Of a stretch of DNA of 64,000 bases, positions 56,652-64,000 are shown piece after piece; position 1 is the stretch's first letter, and every line of letters begins with the position of its first letter. The position numbers and the translations under genes were made by a program. The notes beneath the pieces were generated by a model that saw nothing but the letters and a program-made list of their open reading frames with translations, ran no database searches and had not been told where the DNA came from. Source of the DNA: Campylobacter majalis (GTDB lineage: Bacteria; Campylobacterota; Campylobacteria; Campylobacterales; Campylobacteraceae); contig NZ_CAJHOF010000008.1 of the NCBI RefSeq assembly GCF_905120465.1, positions 23,396-87,395 of the forward strand, written 5' to 3'.

Positions 56652-57416
56652 ATGAGAAAAATTAATTATTCTAACATAAAAAACCAACTTATAAATTTTT
56701 TACAAGACTATCTTAGTAAAAGTGGGGCTAATGGATTTTTATTAGGTGTTAGTGGCGGTCTTGATTCGGCTGTTGTAGCTACACTATGCAAACACGCTGC
56801 ACCAAATTCCACCTATGCACTACTAATGCCAACATCAACATCATCACAGACAAATTTAGATGACGCTTACAACCTATGTAAAACACTTGAGATAAATCAT
56901 AAAGTGATAAATTTAGACGATATATTAAACGCCTACAAAACAACACTTGATATAAAAAATCACCACCGACTAGGCAACATAATGGCACGAATTAGAATGA
57001 GCCTACTATACGATGCATCGTTTAACATAAATGCCTTGGTTGTTGGCACAAGCAATAAAAGCGAACTAATGCTTGGATATGGGACGATTTATGGGGATTT
57101 GGCATATGCTTTAAATCCTATCGGCGAGCTTTACAAAAGCGAAATTTTTGAGTTTGCAAAATTTTTACAAATAGATGAGAAAATAATAAACAAAGCTCCA
57201 AGTGCTGATTTGTTTGAAGGGCAAAGCGACGAGGCTGATCTTGGATACAGCTATGCTGTGCTTGATAAAGTGCTTGAGTTTATTGAAGTAAATGGCGATA
57301 ATTATGAAAATTTGATCAAAAATTTCAACGATGAACTATTGATAAATACTGTGCTTAAACGCGTAAATTCAAGCGAATTTAAACGTCGTATGCCAATAAT
57401 TGCAAAAATATCATAA
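56652..57416 (+). CDS. nadE: NAD synthetase, ammonia-dependent type
   Basis: Amidates nicotinate adenine dinucleotide to NAD. The 254-aa protein is the short form without a glutaminase domain. The ATP-pyrophosphatase P-loop is LGVSGGLDSAVVATL (31-45); GTSNKSELMLGYGTIYGDLA near 136-155 and APSADLFEGQSDEADLGY near 180-197 are typical. It is followed 10 bases later by the DegT-like gene. Confidence 0.97.
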   Translation: MRKINYSNIKNQLINFLQDYLSKSGANGFLLGVSGGLDSAVVATLCKHAAPNSTYALLMPTSTSSQTNLDDAYNLCKTLEINHKVINLDDILNAYKTTLDIKNHHRLGNIMARIRMSLLYDASFNINALVVGTSNKSELMLGYGTIYGDLAYALNPIGELYKSEIFEFAKFLQIDEKIINKAPSADLFEGQSDEADLGYSYAVLDKVLEFIEVNGDNYENLIKNFNDELLINTVLKRVNSSEFKRRMPIIAKIS

Positions 57417-57426
57417 AGGACACTAT

Positions 57427-58557
57427 ATGCAAGAGATTTTATTTTACAAACCAACAATTGATGATAATGATATAGAGGCTATCAAGAAAACTCTAAGTAG
57501 CCAAAATAATACTGTCGTGCATGAGCTAGAGAGTTATTTAACAAAATTTTTTGGCGTAAAACATGCTGTTTCAACTAGTTCAAACGCCGCAACGCATCAT
57601 TTAGCCCTAAGTGCTATGGATGTAAAACGCGGAGATAAATTTATCTGCTCGGTTAATGCTTTTCCTAGCATAGCACAAGCTATCCGCCACTTTGATGCTG
57701 AGCCAATACTTGTAGATATAGACGAAGATGATTTTAACATCGATCCAAATGCATTAAAAGAGTGCTTGCAAAAAAATCATCACAAAAAACTAAAGGGTGT
57801 GTTTGTAAATCACGTTGCAGGTCAAAGTGCAATGATATCAGAAATAAAAAAAATAGCTGACGAATACGAAATACAAGTACTTGATGATGCAAACGAGGCA
57901 GTAGGACTTACTTATAATGGCGAAAAACTAGCAGCAAAAGAGTCTATTCTTACTTGTTTTCATATACATTCACAGCTTATTAATCCTATCTCAGCGGCTG
58001 GTTTTATGATAACAAACAATGACGAACTTGCACAAAAAGCACAGCTTTTACGCAACCATGCACTAATAAATGGACTTGATCGTCATGGAAATTTAAGCTA
58101 CGTGTATGATGTGGTTGATATCGGTTTAAAATATGACATAACTGCTATAAATGCAGCATTTGCACTATCTCAGCTACAAAAATATGACACATTTAGAAAA
58201 CGTCGCCAACATATCGCTGAAATTTACAACCGCGAATTAAAAGACGTCCCACACGTAAGCACTCCGATTAAAAAACGCGATCACGCATACACACAATATA
58301 TCATAAAAATAGACAAAAACCGCGATAGTTTCGCACGTGAATTGCTAGATAATGGCATACATACTTCACTTCACTATATACCTATTCACCTATTAAGCTA
58401 CTATAAAAACAAATATAACTTAAAGGTAAATGCTTATCCAAATGCATTAAAAACATACCAGCAAGTTCTATCGCTGCCGATATACAACTCGCTAAAAGAT
58501 GAAGAAGTAATGTATATCTGTGATAAGATAAAACAAATAGCAAAAACACGTGTATAA
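57427..58557 (+). CDS. DegT/DnrJ/EryC1/StrS-family protein lacking the PLP lysine
   Basis: Start taken at ATG 57427 (376 aa), which has AAGGA six bases upstream. The fold is clearly that of sugar aminotransferases: [20 protein letters not shown] near 51-70, [15 protein letters not shown] near 151-165 and YTQYIIKID near 290. Where the family has the PLP-binding lysine in SFHxxK, this protein reads [13 protein letters not shown] (177-189), with no lysine anywhere from 172 to 200. It may be a dehydratase-like, PLP-less or regulatory relative. Located between nadE and lpxK, suggesting a role in surface sugar or lipid A metabolism (inference). Confidence 0.85.
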   Translation: MQEILFYKPTIDDNDIEAIKKTLSSQNNTVVHELESYLTKFFGVKHAVSTSSNAATHHLALSAMDVKRGDKFICSVNAFPSIAQAIRHFDAEPILVDIDEDDFNIDPNALKECLQKNHHKKLKGVFVNHVAGQSAMISEIKKIADEYEIQVLDDANEAVGLTYNGEKLAAKESILTCFHIHSQLINPISAAGFMITNNDELAQKAQLLRNHALINGLDRHGNLSYVYDVVDIGLKYDITAINAAFALSQLQKYDTFRKRRQHIAEIYNRELKDVPHVSTPIKKRDHAYTQYIIKIDKNRDSFARELLDNGIHTSLHYIPIHLLSYYKNKYNLKVNAYPNALKTYQQVLSLPIYNSLKDEEVMYICDKIKQIAKTRV

Positions 58558-59461
58558 AAACCTACATAAGTGGGCTGAGAGATATTTTCTTAGCCCAAAT
58601 ATTTTTGAGACTTTACTAGCTTTTTTACTCTATCCACTAGGTCTTATATACTCATTAATAATTAAACTAAAATTTCTACTTAGACATGAAATTTCACACG
58701 ATATACCAGTTATTAGCGTAGGCAACTTAACACTTGGCGGTAGTGGCAAAACACCGCTTAGTATAGCAATTTTAAATGAATTTAGTGGCGGTTTTGTTGT
58801 GCTTAGAGGATACAAAAGAAAAAGCAAAGGATTAATACTTGTAGCCAAACATGGCGAAATTTTAGCAGATGTCAATTTAAGTGGCGATGAGGCAATGGAG
58901 TATGCAAAAAATGTCAAAAATGCAAACGTAATAGTCAGCGAAAACCGTAGCACAGCAATCCTTAAAGCTAAAGAACTAGGTGCTAAATACGTCTTGCTTG
59001 ATGATGGATTTGGGAAATTTCACATCAAAAAATTAAATATACTAATCCGCCCAAAACCTGAGCCAAAGTTTAAATTTTGCATACCAGCTGGAGCGTATAG
59101 ATACCCACATAGCTTTTATCGATACGCTGATTTTATCGCTTGTGAAGGGCTAACGCACTTTCGCAAAAGCCACATTCAAAATCAAACCAAAAAGATGGTG
59201 CTAGTAACAGCTATAGCAAATCCAAGTAGGTTAAATGAGCATTTAAAGATATGTATAGCTCATGAGTTTTATCCAGACCATTATGATTTTAAACGACAAG
59301 AACTAGTTGAAATTTTAAACAAATACGACGCAACATCGCTTTTAGTAACACAAAAAGATTTAGTCAAGATAGAAAAATTTAATCTACCAATCTCACTCAT
59401 CAAGCTAAAAACCACTTTAAGCCCTGAGTTTAAAGAGCTTATAAAGACAAAAATTTTATAA
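58550..59461 (+). CDS. lpxK: tetraacyldisaccharide 4'-kinase
   Basis: Phosphorylates the 4' position of the lipid A precursor. The 303-aa protein starts at GTG 58550, overlapping the DegT-like stop by 8 bases. It has an N-terminal membrane-associated helix (about 17-40) and a P-loop [16 protein letters not shown] (56-71), then [19 protein letters not shown] near 145-163. The lipid A/Kdo genes kdsB and waaA are elsewhere in the window. Confidence 0.95.
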   Translation: MYKNLHKWAERYFLSPNIFETLLAFLLYPLGLIYSLIIKLKFLLRHEISHDIPVISVGNLTLGGSGKTPLSIAILNEFSGGFVVLRGYKRKSKGLILVAKHGEILADVNLSGDEAMEYAKNVKNANVIVSENRSTAILKAKELGAKYVLLDDGFGKFHIKKLNILIRPKPEPKFKFCIPAGAYRYPHSFYRYADFIACEGLTHFRKSHIQNQTKKMVLVTAIANPSRLNEHLKICIAHEFYPDHYDFKRQELVEILNKYDATSLLVTQKDLVKIEKFNLPISLIKLKTTLSPEFKELIKTKIL

Positions 59462-59487
59462 TATCCGCTTTAAAACAAGGATAAATT

Positions 59488-60333
59488 TTGCATAAAAAAA
59501 TTAAAACTGCTAACGTAATCATATCCGCACTGCCCTATATTCAGAAATTTCGCGATAAGATTTTTGTCATAAAATATGGTGGTTCAGCACAAACAGACGA
59601 TAAGTTAAAAGAAGATTTTGTAAAAGATATCACCTTGCTTCAAATAGTTGGCATAAAAGTCGTAGTCGTGCATGGCGGTGGCAAAAAGATAAATAACTAC
59701 CTTGACAAACTTGAAATTAAAAGCGAATTTATAGATGGGCTTAGAGTTACGACAAAAGAGGCAATGCAAGTCGTAGAGATGGTATTAAGTGGCTCCATAA
59801 ACAAAGAGATAACCGCATTATTAAATAAAAATGGCACAAGAGCTGTTGGCATAAGTGGCAAAGATGCAAATTTATTAAAAGCAAAGACACTAAATGACGG
59901 TAAATACGGCTATGTTGGCGAGATAACCGATGTAAATGCGGCCCTTATATTAAATCTTATAAAAGATGGATTTGTGCCAGTTATAGCACCAATAGCCACA
60001 GATGATGACGCAAACAGTTACAATATAAATGCAGATTTATGTGCTTCAAAAGTAGCAAGTGCATTAAAAGCAGAAAGAGTGATATTTCTAACCGATACTA
60101 GGGGTATTTTAGACCAAAACGGCGAATTAATTAGCAAACTAGATAAAAAAGAGATAGATAAACTCAAGCAAAACGGCGTAATAAGTGGCGGAATGATACC
60201 AAAGGTAGATGCGGCACTAGAGTGTGTGAAAAATGGCGTTTCAAACGCACATATATTAGATGGACGATTATCGCATTCTTTGCTTTTGGAGCTATTTACC
60301 GATGATGGAATCGGCACGATGATAAAACAGTAA
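59488..60333 (+). CDS. argB: acetylglutamate kinase
   Basis: Second step of arginine synthesis. The protein (281 aa) begins with TTG at 59488 preceded by CAAGG at a good distance. KYGGSAQTDDKLKEDFVKD (about 29-47), VVVHGGGKKINNYL near 60-73 and the C-terminal SGGMIPKVDAALECV are all conserved. It is not in an arg cluster; neighbours are lpxK and thrC. Confidence 0.96.
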   Translation: MHKKIKTANVIISALPYIQKFRDKIFVIKYGGSAQTDDKLKEDFVKDITLLQIVGIKVVVVHGGGKKINNYLDKLEIKSEFIDGLRVTTKEAMQVVEMVLSGSINKEITALLNKNGTRAVGISGKDANLLKAKTLNDGKYGYVGEITDVNAALILNLIKDGFVPVIAPIATDDDANSYNINADLCASKVASALKAERVIFLTDTRGILDQNGELISKLDKKEIDKLKQNGVISGGMIPKVDAALECVKNGVSNAHILDGRLSHSLLLELFTDDGIGTMIKQ

Positions 60334-60342
60334 GGAGAAATT

Positions 60343-61803
60343 ATGAAGCTAACTCAAACACGTGCAAACAAGGGCGAAAAACTACAAAAAGTAAAACTAA
60401 GCGAGGCTTTGCTATCGCCAAGTTCAGCTCATGGCGGACTATATGCACCGTCTAAATTTCCACTCATTACAGATGCTTTGTGGGCAGAACTAGGTGAATT
60501 AAAATACTCAAAATTTGCCCTAAAAATAATAAAAATGTTTAAATTTGATATCAAAAAAAGCGTTTTTAAAAAGGCCATTAAACGTTATAAAAATTTTGAT
60601 GATGGCAAAAATCCAGTGCCTTTAAAGCAGATTAAAAAGCGTCTTTTTGTAAATGAGTTATATCATGGACCAACACGTGCGTTTAAAGATATGGCACTTC
60701 AACCATTTGGCGAAATTTTAAGCTCTCTAGCTCAAAAAAGTAGGCAAAACTATCTAATTATGTGTGCCACAAGTGGCGATACTGGCCCAGCTACGCTAAA
60801 AACTTTTGCTAATGCAAAAAACATAAAAGTAGTGTGTTTATACCCTGCAAATGGCACCAGCGAAGTTCAAAGATTGCAAATGGTATGTATGCAAGGCTCA
60901 AACCTAAAAACAATTGGTATAAAAGGCGATTTTGACGATGCTCAAAGCACTTTAAAATCACTTCTTGCTGATGATGATTTTAAGGCAACTCTAAAGAAGC
61001 AAAACTTAAATTTAAGTGCTGCCAACTCAGTAAATTTTGGTAGAATTTTGTTTCAGATCATCTATCATGCATATGCATACGCAAGATTATTAAAACAAAA
61101 CGTGATAAAAAACGACGAATATATCGATATCGTCGTGCCAAGTGGCAATTTTGGCAACGCACTTGGTGCATACTATGCCAAAAAAATGGGTGCAAAAATT
61201 GATAAAATCAAAATCGTTTCAAACGCAAACAATATCCTAACTGAGTTTTTTAACACTGGAATTTATGATCTAAGAGGCAAAAAGTTAATTCAAACTATAA
61301 GCCCAGCAATGGATATACTAATAAGCTCCAATATCGAAAGACTGCTTTTTGATAAATTTGGAGCAATTAGAACCAAAGAGTTAATGGACGATTTAAAAAC
61401 TAATAAATTTTACAAACTAAGCAATGATGAGCTAGAGCAGATCAAAAAAGATTTTGAAGCGGATTTTGCAAGTGATAAAAAATGTGAAAAATATATAAAA
61501 AAATATGCCAAAAAAGGCTATGCGATAGACCCTCATACTGCAACGTGCTTTAAAATGGCAAAATCAAAAAACACAACAATCATAACCTCAACCGCACATT
61601 GGGTAAAATTTGCTCCAAGTATGCTAAAAGCAAACAAATTAAGTGCCATAGATGAAAAAGATGGGTTAAACAAACTAGCAAATTTATATAAAGAAAAGGT
61701 GCCGCATACGATAAATTCGCTATTTAACGCAAAAATTTTACACCCTGACGTAGTAGAAAAAAATCAGATCAAATCAAGTATAAGCGAGTGGATAAAACGA
61801 TGA
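60343..61803 (+). CDS. thrC: threonine synthase
   Basis: Converts O-phosphohomoserine to threonine using PLP. The 486-aa protein is the long, fungal/E. coli-like form. The PLP lysine lies in HGPTRAFKDMALQPFG near 107-122; CATSGDTGPATLKTF near 143-157 and VPSGNFGNALGAYYAKKMG near 265-283 are conserved. AAGGAG precedes the ATG, and its stop overlaps the kdsB start (ATGA). Confidence 0.97.
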   Translation: MKLTQTRANKGEKLQKVKLSEALLSPSSAHGGLYAPSKFPLITDALWAELGELKYSKFALKIIKMFKFDIKKSVFKKAIKRYKNFDDGKNPVPLKQIKKRLFVNELYHGPTRAFKDMALQPFGEILSSLAQKSRQNYLIMCATSGDTGPATLKTFANAKNIKVVCLYPANGTSEVQRLQMVCMQGSNLKTIGIKGDFDDAQSTLKSLLADDDFKATLKKQNLNLSAANSVNFGRILFQIIYHAYAYARLLKQNVIKNDEYIDIVVPSGNFGNALGAYYAKKMGAKIDKIKIVSNANNILTEFFNTGIYDLRGKKLIQTISPAMDILISSNIERLLFDKFGAIRTKELMDDLKTNKFYKLSNDELEQIKKDFEADFASDKKCEKYIKKYAKKGYAIDPHTATCFKMAKSKNTTIITSTAHWVKFAPSMLKANKLSAIDEKDGLNKLANLYKEKVPHTINSLFNAKILHPDVVEKNQIKSSISEWIKR

Positions 61804-62507
61804 TAATTATACCTGCACGTCTTGGTTCAACAAGGTTTAAGGATAAAATTTTAGCCGATATATTTGGTGTGCCGATGTTTGTTGCAACAGCCAAAAATGT
61901 AAGCAAAGTCGATGATGTAGTGGTTGCTGTAGATGATGAAAAAGTAAAATCAATCGCTACATCACACGGCATAAAAGCCGTCATGACAGATACAAATCAT
62001 CAAAGTGGAACGGACAGGATAAGACAAGCGGCACAAATTTTAGGCTTAAATGATGATGAGCTAATCATAAACGTTCAAGCCGATGAGCCATTTATAGAGG
62101 CTGAAAATATTAAGAAATTTAAGGACTTTTGCGACAAAAATATAGATAATGCATTTATGTTTTCATGCTATAAATCAGCCTTAAATGAGAACATAGATGA
62201 TAAAAATTTAGTCAAAGTCATCACAGATATAAACTCAAACGCCATATACTTCTCACGCTCACGCATACCATTTAATAGAGATGAATTTAGCGATTATAAA
62301 ATACATCTTGGAATATATGCATATAGGGTAAAAAATTTAAAACAATTTTGCACGATGCCATACTCAGTGCTTGAAAATACCGAAAAACTAGAGCAATTAA
62401 GGGCGTTAGAAAATGGCAAAAAAATAGCAATGTTACAAATACAAAGCCAAAGCATAGGTATAGACAGCCCTGATGATTTAGCTAAAGCATTGGCAAAATT
62501 TGCTTAA
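61800..62507 (+). CDS. kdsB: CMP-Kdo synthetase
   Basis: Activates Kdo as CMP-Kdo for WaaA. I choose ATG 61800, overlapping the thrC stop, giving 235 aa that begin MIIIPARLGSTRFKDKIL, the nucleotide-binding start of KdsB; a GTG 12 bases earlier is less likely. QSGTDRIRQAAQIL near 65-78, INVQADEPFIE near 90-100 and YFSRSRIPFNRDE near 151-163 are conserved. It ends 4 bases inside the convergent 379-aa gene. Confidence 0.96.
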   Translation: MIIIPARLGSTRFKDKILADIFGVPMFVATAKNVSKVDDVVVAVDDEKVKSIATSHGIKAVMTDTNHQSGTDRIRQAAQILGLNDDELIINVQADEPFIEAENIKKFKDFCDKNIDNAFMFSCYKSALNENIDDKNLVKVITDINSNAIYFSRSRIPFNRDEFSDYKIHLGIYAYRVKNLKQFCTMPYSVLENTEKLEQLRALENGKKIAMLQIQSQSIGIDSPDDLAKALAKFA

Positions 62508-63643
62508 TTTACCACGCAAGATACATTTTTGGGATAAGTGCTAATGCCATACTCAGCAGCATCTATATCCCACGCATCTAAATTTGCACGACGAGATATT
62601 ATATGCTCAAACCCCTTTTGATTTAGCTCTATAAATACTTTTAAATTACTGCCTTTTTTACACACAATACTCTCAAAAAATCTCGAAAAATACTCAATAT
62701 CAAGCTCATCATTTTGAATAGATCTATTTAGCATAAGCTCTAAGTTATTAAGCGATTTAAACACGCTTTGAGCCGATGAAAACATCCCAAATCTCTTGTA
62801 ATACTCAACTAAATTATTCTCATCAAGCACGATATTTTTCGTGTAGTTTTTACTAGCTTGCTCATAGATGATATTATAAAGCATAATAAAAGCATTTTGG
62901 TTTTTGGCAAATTTGCCATTATTATCACCAGACAACACATAGCCATCTTTGACAAAATGTCTTTCATTTTTGTAAAAAAAGCTTAAATTTGCTATTTCAT
63001 GCTCAAAACGTTTCTTTCTACCAAATGGCACATACTCAAATACACCCATCTTATCAAGAACAGCAGATGTCTTAACACCAGCATCTAATTCATGCTGCAT
63101 AAAATATCTCACAAAACCGCCCTGCTCCTGCGAAAATTCATTTAAATACTCTATCTTATCAAGATATGCACAACGATATAATTTAACAAATTCGGCATTT
63201 AATCGAACCTGTATCTCATCTGGTATATCACTATACTTATCACTATTCTTGACACTTATATACTCAATTATGTTTAGCTCTTTTTCAATTTTATCTTTGA
63301 CAAAAATTCTTATCTTTACCTGCTCTAATTCGTTTAATCTTTTAATTGTATCAATCGCACTTTTTGTTATATCTGTCTTAAATTTTTTAGCAAGCTCAGA
63401 TTTTTTAATACTAAATGAAAAATTCCCTTTAATAAGTTTGTTTTGTGAGTGAAGTATATATAAGCATTCTTCATAAAGCAACAAATGCGAATATGTCAAA
63501 AATACATTGTCAATTACTATATTATAATAACATCTAGTGATTGAGTAACGCTTGTTATTTTGCAAAAAATCTGTATAAATTTTACCGCCGGAGCTTGGAT
63601 AAATCTTAAAAACGTCATAAGCTTCTAAAAATATATTTTCCAT
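62504..63643 (-). CDS. unknown protein (379 aa), Rep-like look
   Basis: I do not recognise this gene with confidence. The 379-aa protein is soluble, rich in Phe, Tyr, Asn and Lys, and begins MENIFLEAYDVFKIYPSSGG. Two segments (about 85-120, SFSIKKSELAKKFKTDITKS, and about 150-230) have the feel of winged-helix domains as in plasmid replication initiators, but no catalytic or HTH signature is certain. It faces the lipid A/threonine operon and lies beside degenerate repeats, so it may be part of an accessory block continuing past the window. Confidence 0.55.
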   Translation of the reverse strand: MENIFLEAYDVFKIYPSSGGKIYTDFLQNNKRYSITRCYYNIVIDNVFLTYSHLLLYEECLYILHSQNKLIKGNFSFSIKKSELAKKFKTDITKSAIDTIKRLNELEQVKIRIFVKDKIEKELNIIEYISVKNSDKYSDIPDEIQVRLNAEFVKLYRCAYLDKIEYLNEFSQEQGGFVRYFMQHELDAGVKTSAVLDKMGVFEYVPFGRKKRFEHEIANLSFFYKNERHFVKDGYVLSGDNNGKFAKNQNAFIMLYNIIYEQASKNYTKNIVLDENNLVEYYKRFGMFSSAQSVFKSLNNLELMLNRSIQNDELDIEYFSRFFESIVCKKGSNLKVFIELNQKGFEHIISRRANLDAWDIDAAEYGISTYPKNVSCVVN

Positions 63644-64000
63644 TTTCTATACTTTAATTTAAATATAATAATTAAGAATTTTATTAAACAAAGCTTTTAT
63701 ATAGCTTAAATTTATATTTAATACCAACCAAAATCATCAAATCATTATTATCTAAACATGCAAACAAAAATCTATATCAAAATGTAACATAATAAACACT
63801 CTTTGGATTTAAGGCTTTTTAAAATAACACAAAATAAAAATATACCTTATATTGTATATTACCACTTGTGTTTTGGTACTCTCTTTAAGAAACTTCTCAA
63901 GCCCCAAAGAATGATGGTAGCGACAAAAGCCAAGCGAAGCACTCGGCATAAAAACTTCCATTAAACCAAAGAATGAGAGCAGTAATCGTAAAAGAAAATC
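63644..64000. other. AT-rich edge region with degenerate repeats
   Basis: No intact gene. From 63890 to the window end the DNA carries two degenerate copies of the sequence found at the gene fragment 17086-17238. Further copies may follow beyond the window. Confidence 0.6.
63890..64000 (+). repeat. two degenerate copies of the 17.2-kb gene-tail repeat
   Basis: AAACTTCTCAAGCCCC at 63890, followed by AAAGAATGA and later AAAGCCAAGCG, parallels the fragment at 17190-17240 (reverse strand there) with small indels and substitutions. A second copy from 63951 again has CCAAAGAATGAGAGCAGTAA. In translation they give PKNDGSDKSQA and PKNESSN, matching the PKNESSNQSQA of the 17-kb fragment. Confidence 0.65.

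Noticed and set aside
1..64000. CRISPR array, rRNA, tRNA, tmRNA or SRP RNA
   Set aside because: No regularly spaced repeats and no conserved RNA motifs (such as a T-loop GTTCGA with matching stems) were recognised; a covariance-model scan would be decisive.

Overview
The window is chromosomal DNA from an AT-rich epsilonproteobacterium, almost certainly a Campylobacter that is not C. jejuni itself. Three things point there: the protein families; the gene neighbourhoods (rplS-trmD-rimM-khpA-rpsP-ffh, then the RluA/waaA/zinc-ribbon/NIF3/glyQ/purE/U32/cheZ/glnA string, hrcA-grpE-dnaK, fliL-acpS, proS-hemA-ispB, and MBL-nadE-lpxK-argB-thrC-kdsB); and promoters with a TTTAAGT block upstream of a TATAAT-like -10. 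No rRNA, tRNA or CRISPR array was recognised.

Layout. 0-11.3 kb: the 3' part of radA, cut by the window edge, then a minus-strand run: a giant AsmA/DUF748 envelope protein, pyrC, pyrB, a small unknown, a DHH phosphoesterase, flhA and an Rrf2 regulator. 11.4-15.6 kb: a small membrane protein behind a promoter whose spacer is a run of nine G, then the heat-shock operon hrcA-grpE-(74-aa unknown)-dnaK with a CIRCE operator and a perfect 79-bp tandem duplication of the grpE tail. 15.8-18.4 kb: an HTH protein, an overlapping 55-aa gene, and about 2.2 kb without intact genes but with gene debris. 18.4-30 kb: a long minus-strand housekeeping series (translation, SRP, Kdo transfer, glyQ, purE, cheZ). 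30-42 kb: plus-strand HisJ-type phosphatase, glnA, a 1413-aa S6-like serine protease autotransporter, a cytochrome c, pgsA, minus-strand ppk2, then dsbD. 42-50 kb: minus-strand acpS, fliL, hemC, fxsA, proS, hemA, ispB and small conserved genes. 50-56 kb: metY, a PAS-GGDEF protein, decayed IS1595-type transposase pieces in both orientations, an orphan fused TRAP permease and an MBL hydrolase. 56.6-64 kb: nadE, a DegT-like protein without the PLP lysine, lpxK, argB, thrC, kdsB, a 379-aa unknown, and degenerate repeats at the window edge that match debris at 17.2 kb.

How the genes work together. Much of the window is ordinary growth machinery: pyrimidine and purine synthesis, heme, NAD, lipid A/Kdo (waaA, lpxK, kdsB), ribosome maturation, protein targeting and flagellar export/chemotaxis (flhA, fliL, cheZ). 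The accessory signal lies in the G-tract promoter, the duplicated grpE tail, the gene-poor 16-18 kb stretch, the autotransporter, the IS1595 graveyard beside the TRAP permease, and the odd DegT protein. All family assignments are from reading the sequence; no database search was run.
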